Source of the DNA: Syntrophomonadaceae bacterium
Lineage (GTDB): Bacteria; Bacillota_D; Dethiobacteria; DTU022
Reading direction: 5' to 3'
DNA: 7,560 nucleotides
NCBI GenBank assembly: GCA_003562605.1
Contig: PWUG01000126.1
Span: forward strand, 1 to 7,560
Shown: in pieces, positions 6,744 through 7,560 of the stretch
Numbering within the stretch: position 1 is the first letter of the stretch
Layout: the number at the start of each line of letters is the position of its first letter
Made by a program: the position numbers and the translations under genes
The notes under the pieces: generated by a model
Seen by the model: only the letters and a program-made list of their open reading frames with translations
Database searches by the model: none
Told to the model about the DNA's origin: nothing

Positions 6744-7560
6744 TCAGTCTGTATCAATTAATTTGCCCCCGAAAATATCCATCGCTTCCTCAGCATTCAA
6801 CTTCTCCTTTTTTACAATTTCCGGCTCCTGTTTGGCCGGTTCCAGCGCAGGGGCAGGAACCGCCACCCCGGGGGCAGGGCTGTCCTCGCTCTTGTTTTCT
6901 ATAATTTCCGCTTTTATAGTTATCGGGGCCTGGAAAAAAGCAGATAGGATTTCTTCAACGACCTTGCGATGACTTTCCTCCATAATTCTGATCTGGTGAA
7001 TTGTATATTCCTGGGTATAAGCCAGACGAACCCTGTGGCCCTTGAAATCGGCAACGACCGCCGGTTCCAGCCAGGCCGCAGTACTTTTTTGTTTTCTTTT
7101 TATTTCCTGAAGCAGTCTGGGCCAGGCTTCTTGAAGCATGGTAAGGCGATCATCGGCCACCGGTTCCTCAGGTTTTTCTTCACCTGCTTCTGCCGCAACT
7201 ACTTTTTTATCTTCACCGGAAGCTTTGTCTGTCTCAGGCGCTTCGGCAGCAGCTTTTCCCTGTGCCTCTTGTTTCCCGGTACTATCATGTCTCTGCTCTG
7301 CGACCACGGGGTCTTGTCCCGGTGATGTCAATTGCTGAGAATGAAGCATCGAAGCCGGTTTCAGGCGCCCATGCATAAGCCTGAGCAGACGGATAAAAGC
7401 TACTTCCAGGATATACTGTGGAAAGTGCGCATGGCGCAGTTCTCCGCTGACTTCATGCAAAAGTTCCACGGAATCAAGCAGCAAATACCTCTCTATCTGG
7501 CCCCTGTAACGGGTGATCAGCTCTTCGAACCCGTGCAAGTCGGTTTGACTATTCTTTGAA
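6744..7560 (-). CDS. dnaX: DNA polymerase III gamma/tau subunit, C-terminal part (5' end outside window)
   Basis: The frame enters from the right edge without a start and runs 271 codons to the TGA at 6744-6746. The first part (about 10-62) is the end of the oligomerisation collar, with EVSGELRHAHFPQYILEVAFIRLLRL matching the LPLELALLRL-type helix of DnaX. A charged Ala/Glu/Lys linker (about 75-137) follows. Then comes a folded tau-specific domain (138-220: LTMLQEAWPRLLQEIKRK through APITIKAEII), a second Pro/Ala/Glu linker, and a short terminal motif AEEAMDIFGGKLID (256-269) seen at the end of many clostridial DnaX proteins. The ATPase domains lie beyond the window. DnaX is the clamp-loader motor and links polymerase and helicase. 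It heads the dnaX-ybaB-recR operon. A TTG at 7538 is in frame but internal and not a plausible start. Confidence 0.93.
   Translation of the reverse strand, partial: SKNSQTDLHGFEELITRYRGQIERYLLLDSVELLHEVSGELRHAHFPQYILEVAFIRLLRLMHGRLKPASMLHSQQLTSPGQDPVVAEQRHDSTGKQEAQGKAAAEAPETDKASGEDKKVVAAEAGEEKPEEPVADDRLTMLQEAWPRLLQEIKRKQKSTAAWLEPAVVADFKGHRVRLAYTQEYTIHQIRIMEESHRKVVEEILSAFFQAPITIKAEIIENKSEDSPAPGVAVPAPALEPAKQEPEIVKKEKLNAEEAMDIFGGKLIDTD
7203..7208 (-). other. dnaX: A6 run in the dnaX linker, possible ribosomal slip site
   Basis: The minus strand reads GAT AAA AAA GTA at Lys118-Lys119 of the visible part, an uninterrupted run of six A's followed by G, in the linker between the collar and the tau domain. 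A -1 slip would give seven new codons (SSCGRSR) and a TGA; a +1 slip meets TAG at once. Either would produce a gamma-like short form, as programmed slippage does in some other bacteria. The in-frame register is not the classic A AAA AAG heptamer, so activity is speculative. Confidence 0.25.

Noticed and set aside
6731..6757. YbaB starting at TTG 6757
   Set aside because: This would overlap dnaX, and the internal ATG at 6730 has a well-placed AAAGGAGA and gives the family length.
6820..6900. Repeat-like Pro/Ala/Gly-coding stretch near the end of dnaX
   Set aside because: It is low-complexity linker sequence without exact repeat units; such linkers are normal in DnaX.
6969..7325. Open frames on the plus strand opposite dnaX (and similar ones opposite holB, guaB and ricT)
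   Set aside because: They mirror strong coding regions, have no recognisable domains, and their composition reflects the opposite strand's codons, such as runs of Phe/Ser opposite Lys/Glu/Ala.

Overview
The window looks like chromosomal core-genome DNA of an anaerobic, low-to-moderate GC Firmicute of the class Clostridia. The evidence is an AbrB C-terminus with a Cys4 tail, the abrB/ricT/holB/tmk and dnaX/ybaB/recR clusters (both close to the Bacillus subtilis origin-proximal gene order), strong AGGAGG ribosome binding sites with some TTG starts, and a DUF3786 protein, a family I associate mainly with strict anaerobes. Genus cannot be decided from the sequence.

Layout, left to right. Bases 1-144 (+) are the 3' end of an abrB-family regulator. 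It converges on a minus-strand operon, and a perfect 11-bp inverted repeat (170-197) separates them. The operon reads right to left tmk (1968-2621), holB (935-1978), ricT (201-1001), and its genes overlap one another. Upstream of it on the same strand is guaB (2714-4168), which has a near-consensus SigA promoter (4213-4241) and an intrinsic terminator (2660-2692) of its own. Next comes a two-gene plus-strand insert: an alpha/beta hydrolase (4349-5122) and a DUF3786 protein (5170-5790). The right-hand end is the minus-strand dnaX (truncated by the window edge) - ybaB - recR block, which collides tail to tail with the DUF3786 gene.

Functionally the minus strand is mostly genome maintenance and nucleotide supply. 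DnaX (tau) and HolB (delta') are clamp-loader subunits, RecR is a recombination mediator, YbaB a nucleoid-associated protein, Tmk supplies dTDP, GuaB commits IMP to guanine nucleotides, and RicT is a subunit of the Fe-S RNase Y specificity complex. Compared with B. subtilis, darA (yaaQ) and yaaR are absent between tmk and holB, and no yaaL/bofA follows recR. The plus-strand pair is the accessory part and its physiological role is not known.

I found no CRISPR array, mobile element, tRNA or rRNA. I do not see a convincing wholly new system. The best leads are a terminator-like hairpin inside the conserved 3' codons of recR where it overlaps a convergent gene, an apparently leaderless tmk, the 67-bp holB/ricT overlap, a homopolymeric slip site in the dnaX linker, and the uncharacterised hydrolase-DUF3786 pair.
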